From DASZTV01 sp035548125 (GTDB lineage Bacteria; Actinomycetota; Actinomycetes; JAFAQI01), in contig DASZTV010000032.1 of NCBI GenBank assembly GCA_035548125.1, positions 11,444 through 75,443 of the forward strand: a stretch of DNA of 64,000 nt. The letters run 5' to 3'. The notes beneath the pieces are model-generated. The model saw nothing but the letters and a program-made list of their open reading frames with translations, searched no databases and had not been told where the DNA came from. Numbering within the stretch: position 1 is the stretch's first letter; each line of letters begins with the position of its first letter. The translations under genes were made by a program, and so were the position numbers. Shown piece by piece: positions 25,591 to 34,683 of this stretch.

Positions 25591-26802
25591 GTGGATCTCA
25601 GGCAGTCCGACAAGCTTCAGAACGTCGTGTACGACGTTCGCGGCCCGCTGCTCGAGGAAGCGGCGCGGCTCGAGGCAGCAGGGCACCGGATCCTCAAGCT
25701 CAACATCGGCAACCCCGCTCCGTTCGGCTTCGACGCGCCCGATGAGGTGCTCCAGGCGGTCACCCGCAACCTGATGAGCGCGCAGGGCTACAGCGAGTCC
25801 AAGGGGCTGTACTCAGCGCGCACCGCGGTCGAGCAGTACTACCAGCTGTGCGGTGTCGACGGCGTGAGCGTCGACGACATCTACCTGGGCAACGGCGTCA
25901 GCGAGCTGATCGCGATGACGCTGCAGGCGCTGCTCAACAACGGCGACGAGGTGCTGATCCCGTCGCCGGACTACCCGCTGTGGTCGGGCATGACGATCCT
26001 GTCGGGCGGTACCGCGGTCCACTACCGCTGCGACGAGTCCGAAGGCTGGCTGCCCGACCTCGAAGATCTCGCGGCCAAGGTCAGCGATCGGACCAAGGCG
26101 ATCGTGATCATCAGCCCCAACAACCCGACCGGTGCGGTGTATCCCCGCCCGATGCTCGAAGCGCTGGTGGAGTTCGCCCGCCAGCACGATCTCGTGATCT
26201 TCTCCGACGAGATCTACGACAAGATCCTCTACGACGACGCCGAGCACACGGTCATCGCGTCGATCGCGCCCGACGTCCTCTGACTGACCTTCAGCGGCCT
26301 GTCGAAGTCCTATCGCGCGGCGGGTTTCCGCGCGGGATGGGTGGTCGTCAGCGGTCCGAAGGAGCACGCCACCAGCTACATCTCGGGGCTGACGCTGCTG
26401 GCCAACATGCGGCTGTGCCCGAACGTCCCGGCGCAGCTGGCGATCCAGACCGCGCTCGGCGGCTACCAGAGCATCAACGAGCTGATCCTTCCCGGCGGCC
26501 GGCTGCGTGAGCAGCGCGACGTCGCGTGGCGGATGCTCAACGACATCCCGGGAGTCAGCTGCACCAAGCCGATGGGGGCGCTCTACGTCTTTCCCCGGCT
26601 CGACCCGGAGGTCTACCCGATCGTCGACGACGAGCGCCTCGCATTGGACCTGCTGCGCTCCGAGCAGATCCTTCTCACGCAGGGCACCGGCTTCAACTTC
26701 CCGACCCCGGACCACGTACGGATCGTGACGTTGCCGCACGCGGAGATCCTCGCGGACGCGATCACCCGACTCGGCGACTTCCTGGCGACCTACCACCAGT
26801 AA
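25591..26802 (+). pseudogene. Alanine/aspartate-type aminotransferase with in-frame TGA
   Basis: The frame runs unbroken from GTG 25591 to 26802 except for TGA at 26281-26283. Both parts are well conserved class I PLP aminotransferase: LNIGNPAPFGFDAPDEVL, YSESKGLYSAR, NGVSELIAMTLQALL, IISPNNPTGAVYP, FSDEIYDKILYDD, then after the stop LTFSGLSKSYRAAGFRAGW (with the PLP-binding Lys), CPNVPAQLAIQTALGG, TQGTGFNFPTPDH. It resembles E. coli AlaA and the mycobacterial AspC-like enzyme (402 codons in all). Because the active-site Lys lies beyond the stop, the first part alone would be inactive. Close homologues, as I remember them, read DxLCLTF here, so TGA stands at a Cys position. Nonsense mutation, sequencing error or selenocysteine readthrough are the options; the first two are most likely. 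Confidence 0.85.
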
Positions 26803-26846
26803 CCGGCGCCCGATCCCCGCCCCCCACATCGAGCCGCCGCCAATCC

Positions 26847-26942
26847 GTACGGAAGAAAACACAAACGTTGCGTCGGTGAAGCGTGAGATGCCGACACGCC
26901 CGGGGAACGTCACTCCTTGAACGTTTGTGTTTTCTTGCGTAC
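26847..26942. terminator. Long inverted repeat between convergent genes
   Basis: Arms of 23 bp with one mismatch: 26847-26869 and 26920-26942, separated by 50 bases. Each arm contains AAAACACAAACGTT or its complement, so transcripts from either side end in a stem with a U-rich side. It lies between the aminotransferase and the S53 peptidase. Could be a bidirectional terminator or a non-autonomous palindromic repeat. Confidence 0.55.
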
Positions 26943-26962
26943 GCCGAATGGGGCGGTCACGT

Positions 26963-29900
26963 TCAGCGTTTGACGGTCACGTTCAGAGTGATCGGGTAGT
27001 CGTTCGGTTCGGCGTTCTGCGACTGGATGCGCAGGGTGAACTGGTGGTGACCGGGGCGCAGGTGCGCGGCCGAGATCGTGACCGGGATCGTCTTGTTGCC
27101 GACGGGAGGGACCGTCCCTGAGTAGGACGCGCCGGCCGGCGCTGCCCAGCTGCGGTTGCTGCTGATGCTGTAGGCGTACCCGCAGCCGCCGGAGCCGTCG
27201 CTGAGCTGCACCTTGACGGTCTTCGTGCCGCCCCGGGCGACGGTGACCAGACCGGACTTGATGAAGGTACGGACGTACGGCGTCTGGTGCCCGTTACCGA
27301 GGGTCATCGTCACGTCGACCGTGCGCTCGACGCGCGGGTCGGCGAGGTCGACGACCTTGACGGTCCCCGTGTAGATGCCTTGCTCCATCGGCGGGTAGCC
27401 GCCGAGGGCGTTGATGTTCGCGATGGACACCAGCCGCAGGTTGTCGTGCTTTCCACCGGAGGCCGTGCCGTCGGTGGGGACCAGCGCGCGGCCTGGTTTG
27501 GTCGCCAGCTTGCCGTGAGTCAGGTCGACGCTGAGCCAGCTTCCGGTCTGGCTCGCCGGGAACGCCTGCCAGTGCAGCCGGCTCGCTGCTGGACCGGCGT
27601 TGGCGATGTGCAGCGTGCGTCGCGTCGTGTCCGGCACCGGCGTACCCGAGGTCCCGTTCAGCTCGTCGAACAGCTCGTCACTCCACATCGGCCCGCCGCA
27701 GGTTGCGATCGTGGGCCGGCCCGACGCGTTGAGGGCGCCTTCATGGAAGTGCAGGTGGGTGGTCGAGAGCGACAGCTTTGCTCGCGGCGTCACCGAGTAG
27801 GTCACGGCCAGTTTTGCCGAGTGCCCGTGAGAGCGGATCGTGATCCGGCCGTGATAGGTCCCGGACGCGAGGCCTCGTGGGCTGGCCGACCAGGTCAGGC
27901 TGCCTGGCGAGGAACCCGCGTGCACGTGCAACCAGCGCGCGTTACTGCGTGCGGTGAAGCTCGCCGACCGGTAGCCGCTGCTGACCGCGACCGGGGTGGT
28001 GGTTGCGACGCCGCCGCGATAGCCGTAGACCTTCGCGTGGTCGGGCAGCAGGGTCAGGCGCGCCGCCTGCTTGATCAGGTCCGCACCGAGGTTTGCGGCG
28101 TCGTAGCTGCCGAGCCCGGTCGCCATGTCGTAACCCTTGGCCGCCCGGTAGAGGTGGTGCGGGTTGCACTTCGCCGGGCAGTCGACGCCGTCGTACCGCG
28201 CGTCGTTGCTGTCCGTGGTGATGTCGTGGAAGTCGCGGGCGTAGGCCGCCGGGTCGGTCGCCACCCGGTAGAGCGACGGGTTGATGAGGCCGAGCCCGTT
28301 CAGCCCTGCGGCCTTGGCCGCTTGGTCCCACAGGACTGCGGCGGCTGCCGTGAGCGGAGTCGAAAGGCTGGTGCCGCCGATCGGCTGCCATCCGCCCACG
28401 CCGGCCACGGGCGGCAGGGGGAGGGGGATCCCGAGTTCGCCGATCAGGTTGCAGTTGGGCGTGGCGCAGTAGATCGAGTAGCCGGGAGATCCGACGTCGT
28501 CGGTGAACTGCAGCTTGTTTCCCTGCATCCCGAGATCCGGGTCGGCGTTGGCCGAGAGGTCGGGCACCTCGCGGCACAGCGCGCCGGCAGGTGCGCCGCA
28601 GGCCGCGCTGCTGTGACCCGGCGCCTTTCGCGCCGACGGCAGGGCGCGTTGCCACGCGGGCATTCGCCACAGCGTGCTGACGCCGCCGCCCGCGGCGCCG
28701 CCGTCGTTCCAGGTGGCCTCGTGCCGAGGACCGGGCAGCCCGTTGGCGGTGGCGTAGCCGAGGTCGGTGCCGCCGACGCCGGTCACCCACGGCAGGGCCG
28801 CCTCTTGCTCGACGCTGATGCTGCCGGAGGTCGGAGCGGGGAACAGCGCGCTGCAGTCGACCGCGCCGGCGTCGCCGCTCGCGTCGAAGATCTGCTGTCC
28901 CTGCGCCGCCGCCTCTTCGGTGATCGCGGCGAACAGTCGGTTGTCAGCGGCGCTCGCGAGTTGCTCGCAGCTTCCCCACGACGACGACATCACCGGGGCG
29001 TCGTTGTCGGTGACGAACCGGTTGTAGAGCTCGATCTCGCCGACACTCGTGATGGGCGCGACATAGACATAGAGGTGGGCGAGCTTCGGCAGCATCTCCA
29101 GCAACGTGGTGATGTCGGCCATCGCTTCGATCTCGCCGCCGGCGGGGGGTCCGCCGCTGCCGCCGTTGACCAGCCGACGAGTGACCTTCGGGTGCACGTG
29201 GTAGCAGGCCTCGACGGTCTTGAGGTTGCTGTCGTGGTAGTCGTCGAACTCGACCAACGCGACGGACATGCCTTGCCCGAGCAGACCCTTGGCGTAGAGA
29301 CCGTTGAAGTCGTACGCCGTCGCCAGCTGAGGTGCGGTGTAGCCGAGACCGGCGATCGCAGCGGGACACGGCGTCACGCCGCCGTGCTCCCCGATCGGGC
29401 CGATGGCCGGCGAGGAGGAGCCGGCCGCCGCAGGCCGTCCCACGCCGACTTTCGGCTGCGGCCGGTTCACGTCGTCCAGTCCCAGCACGCCGGACACGAG
29501 ACCGTCGAGCGCGGCGGGCAGTCGCAGGTTCGCGGTGTTCGCGAAGAACGATCGCGTACCCAGCGAGAACCTGTCGATCTCAGTGCCGAACACCCGCTCC
29601 AGCAGCGCGGCCGGCGCCGACGCCTCGACGAAGAGGTGGTTCGCCGTCGGCGTCTGGACGTGAAGGCCGAGCGCAGTGAGCACGCGCGATACCTGGTCCA
29701 CGGCGGCGGCCGGCGCGCCGTACCGGCGACCGAACGTCACCGGGTCGAGGAACTGGTGGAAGTACCTGCTCTTCGGGTCGTACGTGGCGTTGACGCGACG
29801 ATCGAGTGCGCGATCCGGCAGCTCGAGCGGAAGCGCGACCTGCAGCGTCCTGAGCGGGTCGAGCGGGCCGAGGTCGGTGGCCTCCTGGACCAGCCGAGGA

Positions 29901-30043
29901 ACGGTGCCGAGCAAGGTCCGGACCAGCCCACCGGCGGTGTGCGCCGCGGCGGTCCGCTCGGCACGTGCGGCCGCGACTCCCGGGGCGAGGGCGCTGATTG
30001 CGAGAGCGGCTGCGGCAGCACCAACGACGAAACGGCGGGACAT
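26963..30043 (-). CDS. Secreted S53 peptidase (sedolisin family) with C-terminal beta domains
   Basis: 1026 residues. Signal peptide 1-26 (cleavage near GVAAA). Pro-kumamolisin activation domain about 60-200 (YDPKSRYFHQFLDPVTFGRRYG is typical). Catalytic domain about 225-640: Glu306 and Asp310 in GGEIEAMAD, Asp391 in FDASGDAGA, and Ser559 in IGGTSLSTP; a calcium-site region (DFHDITTDSND) near 605. After it come several beta-sandwich segments (about 650-1026) ending NVTVKR, perhaps for binding cell surface or substrate. Family members are acid-active endopeptidases. Twenty bases downstream of a cupredoxin gene and probably cotranscribed with it. Confidence 0.9.
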   Translation of the reverse strand: MSRRFVVGAAAAALAISALAPGVAAARAERTAAAHTAGGLVRTLLGTVPRLVQEATDLGPLDPLRTLQVALPLELPDRALDRRVNATYDPKSRYFHQFLDPVTFGRRYGAPAAAVDQVSRVLTALGLHVQTPTANHLFVEASAPAALLERVFGTEIDRFSLGTRSFFANTANLRLPAALDGLVSGVLGLDDVNRPQPKVGVGRPAAAGSSSPAIGPIGEHGGVTPCPAAIAGLGYTAPQLATAYDFNGLYAKGLLGQGMSVALVEFDDYHDSNLKTVEACYHVHPKVTRRLVNGGSGGPPAGGEIEAMADITTLLEMLPKLAHLYVYVAPITSVGEIELYNRFVTDNDAPVMSSSWGSCEQLASAADNRLFAAITEEAAAQGQQIFDASGDAGAVDCSALFPAPTSGSISVEQEAALPWVTGVGGTDLGYATANGLPGPRHEATWNDGGAAGGGVSTLWRMPAWQRALPSARKAPGHSSAACGAPAGALCREVPDLSANADPDLGMQGNKLQFTDDVGSPGYSIYCATPNCNLIGELGIPLPLPPVAGVGGWQPIGGTSLSTPLTAAAAVLWDQAAKAAGLNGLGLINPSLYRVATDPAAYARDFHDITTDSNDARYDGVDCPAKCNPHHLYRAAKGYDMATGLGSYDAANLGADLIKQAARLTLLPDHAKVYGYRGGVATTTPVAVSSGYRSASFTARSNARWLHVHAGSSPGSLTWSASPRGLASGTYHGRITIRSHGHSAKLAVTYSVTPRAKLSLSTTHLHFHEGALNASGRPTIATCGGPMWSDELFDELNGTSGTPVPDTTRRTLHIANAGPAASRLHWQAFPASQTGSWLSVDLTHGKLATKPGRALVPTDGTASGGKHDNLRLVSIANINALGGYPPMEQGIYTGTVKVVDLADPRVERTVDVTMTLGNGHQTPYVRTFIKSGLVTVARGGTKTVKVQLSDGSGGCGYAYSISSNRSWAAPAGASYSGTVPPVGNKTIPVTISAAHLRPGHHQFTLRIQSQNAEPNDYPITLNVTVKR

Positions 30044-30063
30044 CGGTCTGGCTTGCTCCGGCG

Positions 30064-30444
30064 TCAGCTGACGACGACCGTGCCGTGCATGTTCGGGTGA
30101 ATCGTGCAGATGTAGTTGTACGTCCCTGCCTTGGAGAAGGTCACCGTGAACTTCTGCCCCTTGGTCATGGTCGGGGTCTTGAACGCGTTCGTTCCCTGAG
30201 CGGTGGCGTTGTGGGGGATGGAGTCCTCCTGGATGAAGGTCACCTTGGTCCCCACCTTCACGTTGAGCGTGGCGGGAGTGAACTTGAAGTCCTTGATCGT
30301 CACGGTCGGGCCGCTCGTCACCGTGGCTCCGCCGGAGCCGGCTGAGGGACTACCGCCGGAGCTCGAGCTGCCGCATGCCGTGAGCAACGCGCTCAGCGCC
30401 AGTCCCGCGGCGAGCATCATCGGGCGACGGCGAAGCGAGGTCAT
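30064..30444 (-). CDS. Cupredoxin lipoprotein (plastocyanin/azurin-like)
   Basis: 126 residues from ATG 30444. Lipobox LLTAC makes Cys24 the lipidated residue; a Ser/Gly linker follows. The single cupredoxin domain has the full type 1 copper set: His78 (SIPHNA), Cys113, His116 and Met119 (YICTIHPNM). It would carry electrons or copper at the outer face of the membrane. Lies 5' of the S53 peptidase on the same strand, 20 bp apart. Divergent from the lipase gene. Confidence 0.88.
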   Translation of the reverse strand: MTSLRRRPMMLAAGLALSALLTACGSSSSGGSPSAGSGGATVTSGPTVTIKDFKFTPATLNVKVGTKVTFIQEDSIPHNATAQGTNAFKTPTMTKGQKFTVTFSKAGTYNYICTIHPNMHGTVVVS

Positions 30445-30553
30445 GGAGGTCTCCGGCGGGTCGGCAGCTTGAGGTGACAGTACTGACTTGATCAACGTGG
30501 CCCGATGGCCGGGCGTTCAAACCGGGCCTCGCCGCACTTCGTACTGTGGAGAC

Positions 30554-31849
30554 GTGGGGGTACGTCGTTGGCCGCGTTGGCTGGTCGCGCTCGCCGTCGG
30601 TGTCGGTGTCGTCGGCTCGGGGATTCCGGCCACGGCAGCTGGTAGCCGTCCGCTGCCGAGCGACGATGAGTTCTACACCTACGCGGGTCACGCGCCGCTC
30701 GCCGACATCGCACCGGGCACCATCCTGCGCGCACGATCCGTGACGCTCGCGCTCCCGCAGCTGCAGACGCCGCTCCGTGCCGAGCAGCTGCTGTATCGCA
30801 CGCGCGACGAGCTCGGTGACCCATCGGTCGAGGTGACCACCGTCGTCGACCCGCTGCACGGCCTGACCGGAACCCGGATCCTCGCCTACCTCAGCTTCTA
30901 CGACGCGCTCGGTCCGCAGTGCGACCCGAGCTACACGGTGACCGGGGGCTACGCCGGGAACACCTCGAACGAGAACCAGGCGGAGGAAGAGGACGCGCTG
31001 CTGCTGTCCAACCTGGTGCAGGGCTTCACCGTGACGATTCCGGACTTCGAAGGCACCGACGAGCACTGGGGCGCCGGCCACGAGGCCGGCTACGGGACGC
31101 TCGACGCGATCCGCGCCACGGAGACCTACCTAAAGGTGTCGCCGGCAACCCGCGTCGGGATGTACGGCTATTCGGGCGGGTCGATCGCGGCGGACTGGGC
31201 GGCTGAGCTTGCACCGTCGTACGCGCCTGCGCTGAACATCGTGGGCGTTGCGATGGGCGGGATCCCGGTCGATCTCGCGCACAACTTGAAGTACGTGAAC
31301 GGCAGTCGCGGCTGGTCCGGTGTCGTGCCGGCGGTGATGGTGTCGCTCACCCGCGCTTTCCACCTCGACTTGTCGAAGTACGCGTCGGCGTACGGCAGGA
31401 AGATCTTCAAACAGGTCAGCCGACAGTGCATCGGCTCGTTCCTCGGCGCCTATCCCGGCCTGACCGTGGCAAAGCTGGTGAAGCACCGCTACCGCGACAT
31501 CCTGGCGGTGCCGGTGTTCCGCCGGATCGCGAACCGGCTCATCATGGGCAGCGTTCCCGGCCGTCCGAACGCGCCGTTCTTCATGGCGGTGGGGAACGCC
31601 GACGGCGTGGGCGACGGGGTGATGGTCGCGCGCGACGTCGAAGCCCTGGCCCACGAGTACTGCAAGCAGGGCGATCTGGTCGAGCTCAACGTCTACAAGG
31701 GCGCCGTGCACACAGAGGCCGCACTGCACTTCGAGCCGCCGGCCGTCGCCTTTCTCATCGAGCGATTCACCGGGCTGCCGATGCGCGGCAACTGCGCGTC
31801 CATCCCGCGCGGAAACTCGCTCGCTCCACTTCGACCCGTCCATGGGTGA
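30554..31849 (+). CDS. Secretory lipase-family protein
   Basis: 431 residues from GTG 30554; other upstream starts fall in the divergent promoter. Signal peptide about 1-30 (WLVALAVGVGVVGSG, cleavage near TATAA). Alpha/beta hydrolase of the secretory lipase type (PF03583 in my memory): GTRILAYLSFYDA, TVTIPDFEGTDEHWGAG, nucleophile elbow GMYGYSGGS, Asp in GNADGVGDG, His in GAVHTEAA. Likely cleaves acylglycerols or esters outside the cell. Its last codons overlap the next gene by 8 bases. Confidence 0.82.
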   Translation: MGVRRWPRWLVALAVGVGVVGSGIPATAAGSRPLPSDDEFYTYAGHAPLADIAPGTILRARSVTLALPQLQTPLRAEQLLYRTRDELGDPSVEVTTVVDPLHGLTGTRILAYLSFYDALGPQCDPSYTVTGGYAGNTSNENQAEEEDALLLSNLVQGFTVTIPDFEGTDEHWGAGHEAGYGTLDAIRATETYLKVSPATRVGMYGYSGGSIAADWAAELAPSYAPALNIVGVAMGGIPVDLAHNLKYVNGSRGWSGVVPAVMVSLTRAFHLDLSKYASAYGRKIFKQVSRQCIGSFLGAYPGLTVAKLVKHRYRDILAVPVFRRIANRLIMGSVPGRPNAPFFMAVGNADGVGDGVMVARDVEALAHEYCKQGDLVELNVYKGAVHTEAALHFEPPAVAFLIERFTGLPMRGNCASIPRGNSLAPLRPVHG

Positions 31850-34577
31850 TGATCGATGGGTGCAAGGAACGCTTGAAGGCGAGCTGACGCTCGGCGGAGA
31901 GCCGAACGCCGTCCCGACCGCACGGCGCTTCATTGCGCAGGCGCTGGCCGCGGAACCCGATCACGTGGTCGAGGACGCCGAGCAGCTGGTGTCCGAACTG
32001 GTCACCAATGCGATCCTGCACGGCGCTGCACCGGTCACCGTGCGCCTCCTTCGCGCGGAGCGTGGCGTGCGGGTGGAGGTCGAGGACGCGAGCCGCGCCT
32101 TTCCCGTCCTCTCGCGGCCGAGCACGGACACGATGACCGGACGAGGCTTGTCGCTGGTCGCTGCGCTCGCCCGCGAGTGGGGTGTCACCGAGTCGCCGGG
32201 CGGCAAGGTGGTGTGGGCCGAGCTCGGTGACGGGTCCGATGAGACCGTCGCCGCTCCGGTCGGAGGTCTGGAGTTCGAGGCGACCACCGAAGCTCCCGAC
32301 CCTGCCGCCGGCCCTCGTTTCGCGGTGCAGATCGGCGCCGTGCCGACCGACCTGCTGCTCGCCGCGAAGGCGCACATCGACAACGTGGTGCGCGAGTTCA
32401 CGTTCGTGAAGGCCGATCAGGCGGCGAGCGGCGGTCAGCTACCCGAGCCGATCGCGCAGCTCGTCGAGACCGTCACCTCGGACTTCGCCGAAGCGCGTGA
32501 CGCCATCAAGCGTCAGGCGCTGGCCGCCGCTGCACGCGGTGATTCGGAAACCGATCTGATCCTCCACTTGCCGGCATCCGCTGCCGACGCGGGCGAGCGC
32601 TACCTCGCCGCGCTCGACGCCGCGGACCGCTATGGCCGGGCGGCCCGCCTCCTCACGCTGGGTGCACCGGTGCTGCATCGGGTCTTCCGGCGCTGGTACG
32701 TCGAGGCGCTGATCGACCAGCTGCGGGCCGCGGCGAACGGTGAAGCGCCGCCGCGGCCGCCGATGTTCCCGCAGGCCCTGGCTGACGAGGTCGACCGGCT
32801 CTCCGCGCTCGAGGACACGTGGGAGCGGTTGCAGCTGCTGCAACGCGTGACCCGTGAGCTGACCGGGGCGGTCACGGTGGCTGACATCACTGAGGTGATC
32901 GTCCGCAACTCGATCGCGACACTGGGCGCGCAGAGCGTGCGGATCTACCTGCTCGGCGACGACGGGATGCTGCGGACCGCGGCAGTCGGGGGCGACATCG
33001 CAAGCAGTAGGACCTACCCCGACCTCAGCCTCGACGACGACCTACCGGGACCGCTCGCCGTGCGTACCGGCGTCGCGATGTACTTCCGCAACCGCGAGCA
33101 GCTGACGGCCCGCTTTCCGCAGCTCGCGGGCATCTACCCCGGCGAGACCAGCCTCCACGTGACGCCGTTGCGAGTCGGCGAGCACACCTTGGGCGTCTTG
33201 ACGATGTCGTTCGCCGCGGTCACCGACGTCGACGAAGAGACGCAGATCGCCTTCGTCGGTGCGCTGGCAGATGCGGTCGCCCAGGCGTTCGAGCGGGCGC
33301 TCGCGATGGAGCGGGCGGATGTCGCGCGCCGCCGGCTGGCCTTCCTCGCGGAGGCTTCGGTCGTGTTCGCGGCGAGCCTGGACTTCCAGGCGACCCTCGA
33401 CGCGGTTTGCAGGTTGCTGGCGCCCACACTCGCCGACTGGTGCATCATCCAGCTCGTCCAGAGCGACCGGCTCGAGATCGCAGCGGTCCACCACAACGAC
33501 CCCGGTCAGGTCGCGTGGGCGAGAAGCATGGCCGGGAAGTTCCCGATGGCGGGCGAGCGACCCGGCGGCGCGCCGGATGTCGTGGCCAGCGGCGAGAGCC
33601 AGCTGTTCCAGGAGCTCGACTCCGACGTCATCGAGGCGATGGCAGCCAGCGAGGAGCACCGCGACGTGATCCGTGCGCTCGGCATGTCGAGCGCGATGGT
33701 CGTACCGCTGACCGGTCGGAGCGGGACGTTCGGCGCGATCACGTTGCTCTACGCGGACTCGGGTCGGCGGTACGCCGTCGAGGACGTGTCCTTCGTCGAG
33801 GACGTCGCGCGCCGGGCCGCGCTCGCTCTCGAGACCGCTGAGACGTTCCGTGAGCAGTCCGGCCGGCTCGCCGACGTACGCCGGGTCGCGGACGCGACGC
33901 AGCGCGCCATCCTCGCGCCGGTGCCGCCGAGGCTCGGCTCGATCTCGCTGGCGGGTCGCTACGTCAGCGCGACGGCCGAAGCGCTGATCGGCGGCGACCT
34001 CTACGAGGTCGTGCCGCGTCAGGGCGGAGTGCGGCTGCTCGTGGGCGACGTGCGCGGCAAGGGCCTCGCCGCGATCCGGATCGCGACGATCGTGCTCGGC
34101 GACTTCCGCGCCGCCGCCGCTGACATCGCGGACCTCTCCGAGGTGGCACGTCAGATGGATCGGCGGCTGCGGCCGTACCTCGCCGACGAGGACTTCGCGA
34201 CCGCGGTCCTCGCCGACATCGGCGACGACGGGTCCTACACAGTGGTCTCCTGCGGCCACCCCCCGCCGCTGCTGGTCGCCGGTGGCGCCGCGGGGGAGCT
34301 CTCGGTGGTGCATTCGCTCCCGCTCGGGCTCGGAGCGTCGCCGACGGCGACCGAGGGGTGGCTCAACCCGGGCGACCGGCTGCTGCTCTACACGGACGGC
34401 GTGATCGAAGCGCGCGACCCGGATCGCCGCTTCGTCGACCTGAGCTGGGTGATCTCGCCGCTGGAGGGCGGCGAGCTGCAGTACGCGCTCGACGACGTGC
34501 TGGAACGGTTGCACCGGTTCGCCGGTCGTGAGCTCGGCGACGACGTGGCGCTGATCGCCGCGGAGTACCGCCCGTAG
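31842..34577 (+). CDS. RsbW-like ATPase / double GAF / SpoIIE phosphatase
   Basis: 911 residues. About 15-130: HATPase_c_2 anti-sigma-type kinase (VSELVTNAILHGAAP with the N-box Asn; GRGLSLVAALAREWGV). About 150-320: helical region without a known domain. About 335-490 and 510-665: two GAF-type sensor domains. About 690-910: SpoIIE/PP2C phosphatase (ALIGGDLYEVV, LLVGDVRGKGL, LLLYTDGVIEARD, DDVALIAAEY), with metal-binding Asp residues. Such fusions switch partner-phosphorylation of STAS anti-anti-sigma factors in response to a signal. No STAS or sigma gene is adjacent. Starts inside the end of the lipase gene, so it may be coupled. Confidence 0.88.
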   Translation: MGDDRWVQGTLEGELTLGGEPNAVPTARRFIAQALAAEPDHVVEDAEQLVSELVTNAILHGAAPVTVRLLRAERGVRVEVEDASRAFPVLSRPSTDTMTGRGLSLVAALAREWGVTESPGGKVVWAELGDGSDETVAAPVGGLEFEATTEAPDPAAGPRFAVQIGAVPTDLLLAAKAHIDNVVREFTFVKADQAASGGQLPEPIAQLVETVTSDFAEARDAIKRQALAAAARGDSETDLILHLPASAADAGERYLAALDAADRYGRAARLLTLGAPVLHRVFRRWYVEALIDQLRAAANGEAPPRPPMFPQALADEVDRLSALEDTWERLQLLQRVTRELTGAVTVADITEVIVRNSIATLGAQSVRIYLLGDDGMLRTAAVGGDIASSRTYPDLSLDDDLPGPLAVRTGVAMYFRNREQLTARFPQLAGIYPGETSLHVTPLRVGEHTLGVLTMSFAAVTDVDEETQIAFVGALADAVAQAFERALAMERADVARRRLAFLAEASVVFAASLDFQATLDAVCRLLAPTLADWCIIQLVQSDRLEIAAVHHNDPGQVAWARSMAGKFPMAGERPGGAPDVVASGESQLFQELDSDVIEAMAASEEHRDVIRALGMSSAMVVPLTGRSGTFGAITLLYADSGRRYAVEDVSFVEDVARRAALALETAETFREQSGRLADVRRVADATQRAILAPVPPRLGSISLAGRYVSATAEALIGGDLYEVVPRQGGVRLLVGDVRGKGLAAIRIATIVLGDFRAAAADIADLSEVARQMDRRLRPYLADEDFATAVLADIGDDGSYTVVSCGHPPPLLVAGGAAGELSVVHSLPLGLGASPTATEGWLNPGDRLLLYTDGVIEARDPDRRFVDLSWVISPLEGGELQYALDDVLERLHRFAGRELGDDVALIAAEYRP

Positions 34578-34593
34578 GCCCGGCCACTGTCCG

Positions 34594-34635
34594 ATTTGGC
34601 ACGATTTGACCAAATGGTGGTTCACTAGTGGAACC
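34594..34635 (+). promoter_or_regulatory. Dyads in the promoter region of the LPXTG gene
   Basis: ATTTGG (34594-34599) pairs with CCAAAT (34610-34615), and GGTTCACTAGTGGAACC (34619-34635) is nearly palindromic. They lie 49-90 bases before the GTG of the cell-wall protein. Operator or terminator of the preceding gene; I cannot tell which. Confidence 0.35.
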
Positions 34636-34683
34636 GGGGAATGGTTCAATGGGTTCCTCAGGATCAGGTTTCGGGAGGTCGTT

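Noticed and set aside
26314..26334. Hairpin after the TGA as a SECIS element
   Set aside because: Stem is short, begins 31 bases from the TGA, lacks a known loop motif and encodes conserved residues; kept only as a remark.
26341..26802. Second half of the aminotransferase as a separate gene
   Set aside because: Homology continues without gap across the TGA and the PLP Lys lies before 26341, so this is one broken gene.
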